From Clostridia bacterium (GTDB lineage Bacteria > Bacillota > Clostridia > UMGS1810), in NCBI GenBank assembly GCA_017397885.1, contig JAFQHQ010000158.1, forward strand, positions 28,096-92,095: DNA of 64,000 nt, read 5' to 3'. The translations under genes were made by a program, and so were the position numbers. Below are positions 28,180 to 36,566 of this stretch, piece by piece. Position 1 is the stretch's first letter. Every line of letters starts with the position of its first letter. Under the pieces are notes generated by a model. The model was not told where the DNA came from. It saw only the letters and a list, made by a program, of their open reading frames with translations, and did not search any database.

Positions 28180-29315
28180 AGTTCTTCCTCCCACACTTGT
28201 TCAATAAGATTTAACATAAAATCTTTCTGTTTATCGGTCATGGGCATGTTGTTCTGAAGTTCAAAAAATTGAGAAAATTGCTCAAAGGGTGTTTTTTGCT
28301 CGGAAGCTTCATTGTTTTCAATGCGATTGGAGCTTCTGGTGCGTGTGTTGTCATAATCAAGCTTCATAATATTTTTATATACAGTGCGCAACTTGCCGAT
28401 AACATCTGTGATTTCTTCTTCGTTTGTCAGTGTAATGTGCATGTAGTCGTGGTTGTAGGTAGTATCTTTGTAAAAATCATGAAGCATTATATCTTCATAT
28501 TTTCCTTTTATTTCCACCATATCATGCAGTGGTATCAGTTCGGTTTCTTTTACGCTTATTTGTCCTTTTTCTCGAAGTTCAACAACAGTAACACTCTTTT
28601 TATCCTTAGATTCTGAAAAAGAATATTTAAGTGGTGTTCCCGAATATCTCACTTTTTCGGATGAGCAGTTCTGGGCTCTATGGATGTGACCGAGTGCAGT
28701 GTAGTCAAAATCATCAAACACATCAACTGCCACTGCGTCGCTTCCGCCCACAGAAATTTCTTCCGATTCTGTGCGCTCCGCTCCGCACACAAACTGATGG
28801 GTAATGAGAATGTTTCTTTCGTTTGTATCAATTTTGAAATTTCTAATAGCTGTTTGCACAGCATCGGTATATGATTCAATAACTGCATTTTCGTTAAAAT
28901 GTCTCACATGAGAAGGCTTTATAAACGGCAGCATCCACACATTCAAATTCCCAAAATCATCCTCAAGAACAATGGGCTCAATGTTACCGTCATATACAGG
29001 AGATATATAAATTCCGCCATCTTTCATAAATTTTCTGCCAAAGGCAAGACGCTCCGGTGAATCGTGATTTCCGCTTATAATAAAAACTTTGAGATGACGT
29101 TTTGAAAGCATAACAAGAAAATCGTCAAAAAGCTGCATTGCCTCTGCCGAAGGAACGGTTTTGTCATACACATCCCCTGCAATGATAACTCCGTCGGGCT
29201 TTTCTTCATCTGCTATTTTTATGATTTTTTCAAGTATATACTGCTGATCTTCCAGCATTGAGTATTCATTTACCCGTTTTCCTATGTGTAAATCTGATAA
29301 ATGTATAAATTTCAT
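28176..29315 (-). CDS. sbcD: Exonuclease subunit SbcD
   Basis: A 379-residue calcineurin-like metallophosphoesterase, the nuclease subunit of SbcCD. Metal-binding motifs are seen in order: HLSDLHIGK, IIAGDVYDK, ISGNHDSPER and ALGHIHRAQ. The C-terminal region ends with a helical segment expected to bind the SbcC coiled coil. Length is typical. It is the first gene of the sbcDC operon and divergent from the subtilase-VWA gene 235 bases away. The overlap with sbcC is 4 bases. Confidence 0.97.
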   Translation of the reverse strand: MKFIHLSDLHIGKRVNEYSMLEDQQYILEKIIKIADEEKPDGVIIAGDVYDKTVPSAEAMQLFDDFLVMLSKRHLKVFIISGNHDSPERLAFGRKFMKDGGIYISPVYDGNIEPIVLEDDFGNLNVWMLPFIKPSHVRHFNENAVIESYTDAVQTAIRNFKIDTNERNILITHQFVCGAERTESEEISVGGSDAVAVDVFDDFDYTALGHIHRAQNCSSEKVRYSGTPLKYSFSESKDKKSVTVVELREKGQISVKETELIPLHDMVEIKGKYEDIMLHDFYKDTTYNHDYMHITLTNEEEITDVIGKLRTVYKNIMKLDYDNTRTRSSNRIENNEASEQKTPFEQFSQFFELQNNMPMTDKQKDFMLNLIEQVWEEEL

Positions 29316-29550
29316 TTTCGTCCGTCCTTTTATAATGCAAAATACACGCTATATATATCATAGGATATTTTTTATTAAGTGTCAAGAAATAAAGCTAAAA
29401 TAAACAAAAATCAAACATCAAAAATGTGCACATGCACTAAAATGTCATTAAAATGCAACCTTTTTTTTGATTTAATGGTATTATATGTAAAAGGAACAAT
29501 TACTTTTTAAATTTTCTGTATTTTGAAAGATGATTTTCGGGAGGATAACA

Positions 29551-32500
29551 ATGTCTACAAATGAATTTTCAAATTCGCAAAATCCCATGAATCCGGTCGA
29601 TTATAAACCGGTCAAAAAAAGGCGTGTCAAGAAGGGCAGAAAAAAAGTATGGATTATTTCGAGTCTTGTGATTGTGCTTATTCTTGCCATCGCTGCAACG
29701 ATATATTATTTTGTTGCTTCATCCGCAGAGGAAGATAAAGCTCTTGATAATACTTTTACAGAACTCGCAAAAATAAATGAAAATGTATCATACGATGATG
29801 AAACAGGTCTTGCTTACATTAACAATGAAATAATTGTTATGGCAAGTGAAGAGGCCGGTACAGATGAAATAAAAAAGATTGCAGATAAATATGATGCAGA
29901 AATTTCGGATGCAATGGAGGATATCGGTTTTTACTGTTTTACATTTAATGAGCGAATGACAGTTGAGGATATTGACCGTATTGTTAAGAAACTCAGTAAA
30001 AACGAAATGATAGATTCAGCTTATCTAAATCCGGTAGTGGCTGTAGAAGATGACACTCTCGAGTCGGATGAGGAACCGCAAAAGAGTTCCGATGTAAAAG
30101 CTTCTTCGGACAGTGATTCGGAGGAAGCGGTTACAATTGCACAAGGGACAGCTTTTTACCCGGATGATGACTGGAACGGAGCAACATGGAATGTTAACAT
30201 TCCGCGAGACGAAAACTGGGGAGTTGAAGCCATTAATGCTCCATTTGCATGGGCACATATGGACAAGCTTGAAGAGGTGAACATAGGTCTTATAGACACT
30301 ATGCCCGATTTGAGTCATTCGGAGCTTGAAGACACTACAGCCTTCCTGACCATGACCGATCCCGAAACCAACAAATATTCCACTATTGAAGTAGATAATA
30401 CACAAATTAGTAAAAGCGATCATGGTACACATGTGGCAGGGATAATGGGGGCGAAATGGAACGGTGGAGGAATTTCGGGCGTAACCGGAAATAATGGAAA
30501 TATATACTATAGCTGTGCGTATGATCTTGATTTGTCCGGTAGGCTTACGGGCGAGTATTATTCGGCATATAATTATGTCAAAGCTATAAAAGTGCTTATT
30601 AACAATGATGTAAGTGTAATCAACATCAGTCTGAACACATCGCGAGAAGCGTGCTACGGAGCATCAAAAGGCAATGAGAATGCTATAAACTATATTGATC
30701 GTCAAGCGAAAATTGCATCCTCAATGCTTGGAAGAATAATAGATGACATTCAAAAAAACAATGCACAGGATTTTGTAATCTGTGTAGCTGCCGGAAACAC
30801 AAACGGATATGATTATTATCCAACCGAAGCTGCAAGGTTTGGCTATATTAAAGCTGACAAAAACACTCCTCCGTGGGTAAAGACTGAAAGAGGTGGTGCG
30901 CTTGCAGAGTATAACAATTTTCTTTCGTTCATTTCCGACGAAAAAGTGAAAGGTCGAATAATAACAGTTGGTTCAATCGGTATAGATCACGCAGATTCTA
31001 CCGGGGAAATGACCGATTATAAATATTCATATTTTTCATGTGTTGGTGACAGGATAGATGTTGTTGCCCCCGGAGAGGATATATATTCTTGTATTCCCGA
31101 CTCATATGCATCAATGGATGGAACATCCATGGCAACGCCACATGTTTCAGGTGTGGCAGGTCTTGCATTTGCGGCAAACCCGTCTTTGTCGGGTCCTGAT
31201 GTTAAAGCACTTGTTACGGAGTTAACTTCCGAGGAGTTTTACTATGCCGGCGGAAACAGCGGCCTTGTGGATGCCGACCTTGTCATAAGAGCTGCTTTGC
31301 AATCAAAAGAAGCCAATATCAATAAGATAGTTAAAGGAACCGGCAGTGGAATTGATCTTTGCTTTGTAGTGGATACAACCGGCTCTATGAGTGATGATAT
31401 TGGCAATGCAAAGGAAAACATGGTTTCAATTCTTAGTGAACTTGAGGCAAAAAGTGCAGACTATCGTGTAGCACTTGTTGATTACCGTGATTTTGAATCA
31501 AGGTCCGGCTCGGGAGACTATCCTGCAAAAATCCAGTTGGAATTCAGTAGTAACAATGATGAAATTATTGCTGCCATAAATTCTCTTGACTTGGGATATG
31601 GTGGAGATGATCCCAAAACCGTTTATTCGGGTATAAACGAGACCCTTAAACTTGACTGGAGAGCAAGAGCACAAAAAATTATTATTATTCTCGGTGATGC
31701 TCCGCCACATGATCCCGAACCGGATACCGATTATACATATGAAGATGTTTTGACTTCCCTGTACAATGCAGATATCGGAATTGATCTCGGGAATTCGGAT
31801 GAAAGAGTTCTTGGTGCACCCGAAGACAGCAAAATGGCAGTATATTCAATCGGTATAGGTGGCGGGTTGGATTTCTTTGAAGAAATTGCCGAAGCAACAG
31901 GTGGAAAATATACCGAAATTGCCGATGCCGATCAAGTTTCGGATGCAATCATAGATTCCATTCGTGACATTAAAGTAGATTCTGTAACTTATGCATTGGA
32001 TTTTGGAAAAAGCTTTAGCGACGAAACGGTTAAGTTTTATAAAGATGATGAATATGTGTTTGAACTACCGCTCGATAATAAAGGTCAATATCAGATAAAT
32101 GATGTGACAGCCGGAGAATACAGATGGACGATAGACAGACTTCAACGAAGCGGAACCATTAGTTTTGATGAAGATGAGGATAATGCACAAATCAAAAAAG
32201 ACAGCACCAAGTGGTATAACTTTGCCATTGTGCTTTGGAAGCGTCACCGTACCGAGACAATCCTGTGGACTGCTTTGGTACTTGTACTGTTGGTTGTAAT
32301 TATAATTGCAATATCTAAACTCAAAAAATATCTGAAAAAAGCCAAGGCTCGACGTGTCCTTCGAATGGAGCATTGTCCTGCATGCAATAATCCTCTCTCT
32401 CACGGAAAATGTAAGGTTTGCGGTTATGGTTCAAATCCGCTTACAGCAGAAATTTCTCGGGTTGAGACGGTTTTTGGTAAGGAAGAAAGATGCAATGTAT

Positions 32501-32865
32501 GCAATGCATTACTTGAATCCGATAGTGCGTTTTGTATAAACTGCGGCGCCAAAATAGCGGGTGTTTGCGTGGATGAGGATAAGCCTGCTCCACAGCCGGA
32601 GATTGATAATAACATTGAAAAAGCAGAGGATATGACTGCCGCTGCAGATCAAGCGGAACAAAGAGGTGTATTTTGTAACGAATGCGGAACACCGCTGAAT
32701 CCGGAAAGTGACTTTTGCCCAAACTGTGGTGTGAAAAAATGCGAACCACCAAAAGAAATGAAGCCTGATTTGGATTTGCCTCGCGGCAGATTTTGCAATG
32801 AGTGCGGAACAATGATTAAAGAGGATAATATATTTTGTCCAAATTGCGGCAGAATTCTTAAGTAA
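29551..32865 (+). CDS. Membrane subtilase with VWA domain and four cytosolic zinc ribbons
   Basis: A 1104-residue protein with an unusual domain order: a basic cytosolic N-terminus (KKRRVKKGRKKV), a membrane helix (about 34-56), an I9-like propeptide (about 75-170), and an S8 subtilase domain (about 235-580) with Asp in GLIDTMPD, His in DHGTHVAGI, Asn in VAAGN and Ser in DGTSMATPHVSG. A VWA domain follows (about 597-803) with the MIDAS motif DTTGSMSDD. After a short beta domain comes a second membrane helix (about 904-926), then four CxxC-type zinc ribbons (about 940-1104), the last two nearly alike (FCNECGT...FCPNCG). It probably senses or cuts surface proteins with signalling inward, which is inference. 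GGGAGG precedes the ATG. Confidence 0.88.
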   Translation: MSTNEFSNSQNPMNPVDYKPVKKRRVKKGRKKVWIISSLVIVLILAIAATIYYFVASSAEEDKALDNTFTELAKINENVSYDDETGLAYINNEIIVMASEEAGTDEIKKIADKYDAEISDAMEDIGFYCFTFNERMTVEDIDRIVKKLSKNEMIDSAYLNPVVAVEDDTLESDEEPQKSSDVKASSDSDSEEAVTIAQGTAFYPDDDWNGATWNVNIPRDENWGVEAINAPFAWAHMDKLEEVNIGLIDTMPDLSHSELEDTTAFLTMTDPETNKYSTIEVDNTQISKSDHGTHVAGIMGAKWNGGGISGVTGNNGNIYYSCAYDLDLSGRLTGEYYSAYNYVKAIKVLINNDVSVINISLNTSREACYGASKGNENAINYIDRQAKIASSMLGRIIDDIQKNNAQDFVICVAAGNTNGYDYYPTEAARFGYIKADKNTPPWVKTERGGALAEYNNFLSFISDEKVKGRIITVGSIGIDHADSTGEMTDYKYSYFSCVGDRIDVVAPGEDIYSCIPDSYASMDGTSMATPHVSGVAGLAFAANPSLSGPDVKALVTELTSEEFYYAGGNSGLVDADLVIRAALQSKEANINKIVKGTGSGIDLCFVVDTTGSMSDDIGNAKENMVSILSELEAKSADYRVALVDYRDFESRSGSGDYPAKIQLEFSSNNDEIIAAINSLDLGYGGDDPKTVYSGINETLKLDWRARAQKIIIILGDAPPHDPEPDTDYTYEDVLTSLYNADIGIDLGNSDERVLGAPEDSKMAVYSIGIGGGLDFFEEIAEATGGKYTEIADADQVSDAIIDSIRDIKVDSVTYALDFGKSFSDETVKFYKDDEYVFELPLDNKGQYQINDVTAGEYRWTIDRLQRSGTISFDEDEDNAQIKKDSTKWYNFAIVLWKRHRTETILWTALVLVLLVVIIIAISKLKKYLKKAKARRVLRMEHCPACNNPLSHGKCKVCGYGSNPLTAEISRVETVFGKEERCNVCNALLESDSAFCINCGAKIAGVCVDEDKPAPQPEIDNNIEKAEDMTAAADQAEQRGVFCNECGTPLNPESDFCPNCGVKKCEPPKEMKPDLDLPRGRFCNECGTMIKEDNIFCPNCGRILK

Positions 32866-32877
32866 ATACTAAAAATT

Positions 32878-32920
32878 AAAACCTCAGCAACATATTTTCA
32901 TCATGGTTGCTGAGGTTTTT
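32878..32920 (+). terminator. Terminator of the subtilase-VWA gene
   Basis: AAACCTCAGCAAC pairs with GTTGCTGAGGTTT followed by TT, 13 bases after the stop at 32865. It is a canonical rho-independent terminator. Confidence 0.9.
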
Positions 32921-32940
32921 ACATTCTCATCTTTCCTAAG

Positions 32941-33018
32941 TTCGAGTCCCTGAAGGTCCAAAAAAATAACCACCCTTTTTAGGGTGGTTATTCTTTTATG
33001 GACCTTCAGGGACTCGAA
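32941..33018. repeat. Inverted copy of the tRNA 3' end around its terminator
   Basis: TTCGAGTCCCTGAAGGTCCA at 32941-32960 is an exact 20-base reverse complement of 32999-33018, the T-loop to discriminator end of the tRNA. The two arms flank the tRNA terminator hairpin, giving a 78-base nested palindrome. Confidence 0.95.
32966..32991 (-). terminator. Terminator of the CAU tRNA
   Basis: ATAACCACCCT pairs with AGGGTGGTTAT over a short T-rich loop. On the minus strand the stem is followed by a T run just past the tRNA 3' end. It sits inside a larger inverted repeat made of tRNA 3'-end sequence. Confidence 0.85.
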
Positions 33019-33072
33019 CCCCGGACCAACCGGTTATGAGCCGGTTGCTCTAACCAACTGAGCTAAAGGTCC
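32999..33072 (-). tRNA. tRNA with CAU anticodon (probably Ile2)
   Basis: A complete cloverleaf can be drawn on the minus strand: acceptor GGACCTT/AAGGTCC, D-arm GCTC...GAGC, anticodon stem ACCGG/CCGGT with loop CTCATAA, T-arm with TTCGAGT, and discriminator A. CCA is not encoded. The anticodon is CAU. C4-G69 and C5-G68 match the lysidine-synthase recognition pairs of tRNA-Ile2 (AUA-reading after C34 modification), so Ile2 is favoured over elongator Met. A strong terminator follows. trmO lies 120 bases upstream on the same strand. Confidence 0.93.
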
Positions 33073-33191
33073 AAATATTAAGCTCACTTGCAAGCACTTA
33101 AGTATTATATCATAAAGATTTTTAAATTTCAAGTGTTTTTTTACAAATTTTTAAATAAAATACATCGCCTGATGTAAATAGTTTTTATTTA

Positions 33192-33878
33192 TTATTTGCA
33201 AATTATATCCGTAACTGTAATATTATTCCCTTTAACACGAAATTTTATTTCATATTCACCAAACTCGAAACCGTATTCTCTTTCATCATCCGAATGATAT
33301 GACGGTCTGGGGTCATTTTTTAAAATTGCAATAACAGCCTTTCTCTTTTCAGGGGCTATTTTTTCTAAAAGTTCATCGGGAACGTCCGGTGTCAGTTCAT
33401 ATTCTTTAACAGCATCAGAAAAACCGCAAACCGCTTCGGGGTGACAGTCCGAAAGAGTGAGATAGGGTTTAATGTCAAAAATGGGTGTGCCGTTTTTTAA
33501 ATCGGCACCGCTCACAATCAAAACACTGCCTTTTCCCGGAATTTTTTTTACTTCTTCAAGTTTAACACAAGAAAGCCCTAAAGAATTCGGACGAAATGGC
33601 GAACGGGTTGCAAAAACTCCCACACGCTTGTTCCCGCCGAGTCTCGGAGGACGAACGGTTGGGCGGAATTCATGAGTAACCGATTCCGAAAACTGCCATA
33701 TGAGCCAGAGATGGGAATATTCGTCAATTCCTCTGAGCGCTTCGTCGCATCGGAATTCTTTTTCAAAAACAATTTCCGAAAAAACATCGCACAGTCCGCT
33801 TTGACGGGGGATTCCGAATTTTGTTGAAAAATCATTATATATGTATGCAATTGGTTTGATTTCAACTTCATTTGCCAT
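33192..33878 (-). CDS. trmO: tRNA t6A37 N6-methyltransferase (TrmO/TsaA family)
   Basis: A 228-residue protein of the YaeB/TrmO family, which uses S-adenosylmethionine to methylate N6-threonylcarbamoyladenosine at position 37 of ANN-decoding tRNAs. The hallmark block is GVFATRSPFRPNSLGLSC, preceded by RPPRLGG. GTPIFDIKPYL follows, then the C-terminal DPRPSY signature. Length matches the family, and GAGG precedes the ATG. It lies 120 bases upstream of a CAU tRNA on the same strand and may be co-transcribed with it; the link may be chance. Confidence 0.93.
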   Translation of the reverse strand: MANEVEIKPIAYIYNDFSTKFGIPRQSGLCDVFSEIVFEKEFRCDEALRGIDEYSHLWLIWQFSESVTHEFRPTVRPPRLGGNKRVGVFATRSPFRPNSLGLSCVKLEEVKKIPGKGSVLIVSGADLKNGTPIFDIKPYLTLSDCHPEAVCGFSDAVKEYELTPDVPDELLEKIAPEKRKAVIAILKNDPRPSYHSDDEREYGFEFGEYEIKFRVKGNNITVTDIICK

Positions 33879-33960
33879 TTTTAAACCTCATTTCTTCTAA
33901 AGAACAGTATATATTATTTTTCTCGGGCGGTCAATATATTTTGAAATATTTCCGTGTGTG

Positions 33961-33988
33961 TTGACACGGTTTTTTTTAATGTTATAAT
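33961..33988 (+). promoter_or_regulatory. Promoter of the GH116 operon
   Basis: TTGACA (33961-33966) and TATAAT (33983-33988) are spaced 16 bases apart, 45 bases before the ATG at 34033. The LacI-type protein encoded at the end of the operon is the likely repressor, although no clear palindromic operator was identified. Confidence 0.8.
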
Positions 33989-34032
33989 AAAATTAACGGT
34001 ATGAATACAGCAAAACATTTTTGGAGGTTTTT

Positions 34033-36543
34033 ATGAAATATACAGGCAAGAAATTAAACGAAATCATTTTCCCTCTTGGCGGCATAGGAACGGGAAGCAT
34101 AGGCATTGCAGGAAACGGTAAGCTTGTTGACTGGGAAATTTTTAACCGCCCATCCAAGGGAAGCATAAACGGTTATTCTCATTTTGCCGTGAGAGCTATA
34201 GACGGTGACAAAATAATTCCGGCAGTGCTTCGGGGTGACGAAACAAAAGACTTAATGGGTCAACACGGTTTACCTCCATTCAGCGGTTATGGCTTCGGAC
34301 CCGTCAACAGTACCATGGCAGGTTTTCCGCATTTTGAAAATTCGTCCTTTGAAGGTGAATTCCCCATAGCCAAGCTTAATTTCAGTGATTCTCATTTCCC
34401 CGGTGAAATTAAAATGACGGTTTTTAATCCTTTCATTCCCAATGATTCTTACAATTCAAGTCTGCCGGGGGCATTTTTTGAATTTGAAATTAACAATACC
34501 TCTGATAAGGATTTGAAATATCAGGTGGCATTTACGGTTGCAAATCCTTATGAGTGTTCCGTTAACAAATCCGAAAATTCAAACATCATCACACTTTACA
34601 ATGCAGGTGCAGAAAAAGACAGCACGGAATACGGTGACCTTACAATGATAACCGATGCAAAGGATTCCTTTGCTCAAAGCTATTGGTACAGAGGAAAATG
34701 GCTCAATGACATTGTGACCTATTGGAATGAGTTTTCCGGTGAAAAAGAGTTTCTCAACAGAGAATATGACACACCGGGTCAAAAAGACATTGCAACTCTG
34801 ATAGCAGACGTAAATATCAAAGCCGGAGAAAGCAAAAAAGTGCGTTTTGTGCTTTCATGGAATTCTCCCAACAACTATAATTACTGGTCATCGTCAAAAG
34901 ATGAAAATGTTAGAAAACCGTGGAAAAATTACTATGCCACAGTTTTTGAAAGCTCAAAGGAAAGCGCAAAATATTGCATTGAAAATTATGACAGCCTTTT
35001 TGAACGCACATTAAAATTCAAAGATGCACTTTTTGGTTCATCACTGCCCGAATCTGTTATTGATGCTGCCGCATCGAACCTTTCTGTTTTAAAATCGCCG
35101 ACGGTTCTTCGTCTTGAAGACGGCTCCTTCTACGGTTGGGAGGGCGTTAATGAAAAAATGGGAAGCTGTGAAGGAACCTGTCAGCACGTGTGGAACTATG
35201 CCTATGCAATGTGCTATCTGTTCCCCGACCTTGAACGCTCTATAAGGGATAATGAATTTAAGTTTTCCACTGCCGATGACGGAAAGATGGCATTTCGAAT
35301 GACCCTACCCGTGGGAAGTCCAATGGCTGAATTCAGAGCTTGTCTCGACGGACAGATGGGTTCGGTTATAAAATGTTACAGAGAATGGAAAATGTCGGGC
35401 GACAGTGAATGGCTAAAGTCTAACTGGCAAAACATCAAAAAGGTTTTAGAATATGCATGGAGCGACAAAAACCCCGACAGGTGGGATCTTGACAAAGACG
35501 GAATCTTAGAGGGCAGACAGCATCACACTCTTGACAAAGAGCTTTTCGGTCCCTCATCGTGGCTTGAAGGCTTTTATCTTGCGGCGTTAAAATGTGCAAG
35601 CGAAATGGCAGACTATCTTGGTGATGACGAAAAGAAAAATGAATACATTGATATTTATGAAAAGGGTAAACAGTGGACAAAGGATAATCTTTTTAACGGT
35701 TCTCACTTCGTTCAAAAGGTTGATGTTTGTGACAAATCTATCGTAGATAGCTTTGATGCTGCCGAAGAATATTGGAACGAAGAAACAAAACAGATTAAGT
35801 ATCAGATTGCAGAGGGTTCAATAATCGACCAGGTTCTTGCCCAGTGGCATGCCGACATTTTGGGGATTGGGGATATATATGACCCCGGACAGCTTGATAT
35901 TGCCCTTGAAAGCATGATGAAGAATAACTACAAGGCTTCCATGCGCTATTTTGCAAATCCATGGAGATTATTTTCCGTTAATGATGAAGCCGGAACTGTT
36001 ATTTGTGACTATCCCGAAGGATGCGAGAAGCCTAAAATTCCAATTCCCTATTGCGAAGAAACCATGACCGGATTTGAATATTCCTTTGCAGGTCTCCTTT
36101 GCTCAAGAGGTAAATATGAGGATGGATTTAAGGTTGTTAAGGCAATCCGTGACCGCTTTGACGGTGAAAAACGAAATCCGTGGAACGAATTTGAGTGCGG
36201 CTCAAACTACGCCCGTTCAATGGCAAGTTATTCCCTTGTTCCCATTCTTTCGGGCTTTGAATTTGACATGCCCAATGGTCACATAAGCTTTAAACCCTAC
36301 AAAGACGGAGAGTTTTCATGCATTTGGAGTGTGGCGGGATCATGGGGTGATATTAACGTTAACAACTCTGATATCAGAATAAATGTTTTTGAAAAACCAA
36401 TTACTTTGAAATCCCTCGGTTTGAAATTTGCCAAAAATGTTACAAAAGTAAAAATTGACGGAAAAGATATTGATTTTGAATTTAAAAACGGTGTAGTATA
36501 TTTTAAAGAAACAAAAATTTGCCAATCAATGGAGATTGGTTAA
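34033..36543 (+). CDS. GH116-like glycoside hydrolase, copy 1
   Basis: An 836-residue cytosolic protein (no signal peptide) of the GBA2/GH116 type, including beta-glucosidases and beta-xylosidases. The N-terminal beta domain starts with FPLGGIGTGSIGIAGNG and WEIFNRPSKG. The catalytic (alpha/alpha)6 barrel covers about 340-770, with YGWEGVNEKMGSCEGTCQHVWNY spanning the likely nucleophile region and DLDKDGILEGRQHHTLD containing the acid/base Asp region. The ATG at 34033 follows TGGAGG by 6 bases. It is followed 24 bases later by a paralogue and then a LacI regulator. The substrate is probably an imported oligosaccharide. Confidence 0.88.
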   Translation: MKYTGKKLNEIIFPLGGIGTGSIGIAGNGKLVDWEIFNRPSKGSINGYSHFAVRAIDGDKIIPAVLRGDETKDLMGQHGLPPFSGYGFGPVNSTMAGFPHFENSSFEGEFPIAKLNFSDSHFPGEIKMTVFNPFIPNDSYNSSLPGAFFEFEINNTSDKDLKYQVAFTVANPYECSVNKSENSNIITLYNAGAEKDSTEYGDLTMITDAKDSFAQSYWYRGKWLNDIVTYWNEFSGEKEFLNREYDTPGQKDIATLIADVNIKAGESKKVRFVLSWNSPNNYNYWSSSKDENVRKPWKNYYATVFESSKESAKYCIENYDSLFERTLKFKDALFGSSLPESVIDAAASNLSVLKSPTVLRLEDGSFYGWEGVNEKMGSCEGTCQHVWNYAYAMCYLFPDLERSIRDNEFKFSTADDGKMAFRMTLPVGSPMAEFRACLDGQMGSVIKCYREWKMSGDSEWLKSNWQNIKKVLEYAWSDKNPDRWDLDKDGILEGRQHHTLDKELFGPSSWLEGFYLAALKCASEMADYLGDDEKKNEYIDIYEKGKQWTKDNLFNGSHFVQKVDVCDKSIVDSFDAAEEYWNEETKQIKYQIAEGSIIDQVLAQWHADILGIGDIYDPGQLDIALESMMKNNYKASMRYFANPWRLFSVNDEAGTVICDYPEGCEKPKIPIPYCEETMTGFEYSFAGLLCSRGKYEDGFKVVKAIRDRFDGEKRNPWNEFECGSNYARSMASYSLVPILSGFEFDMPNGHISFKPYKDGEFSCIWSVAGSWGDINVNNSDIRINVFEKPITLKSLGLKFAKNVTKVKIDGKDIDFEFKNGVVYFKETKICQSMEIG

Positions 36544-36566
36544 GCAAAACAATTTTGGAGGTTTAT

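Noticed and set aside
33000..33878. Functional link of trmO to the neighbouring CAU tRNA
   Set aside because: Adjacent and on one strand, but TrmO is known to act on other ANN-decoding tRNAs such as threonine tRNA; proximity alone is not enough.
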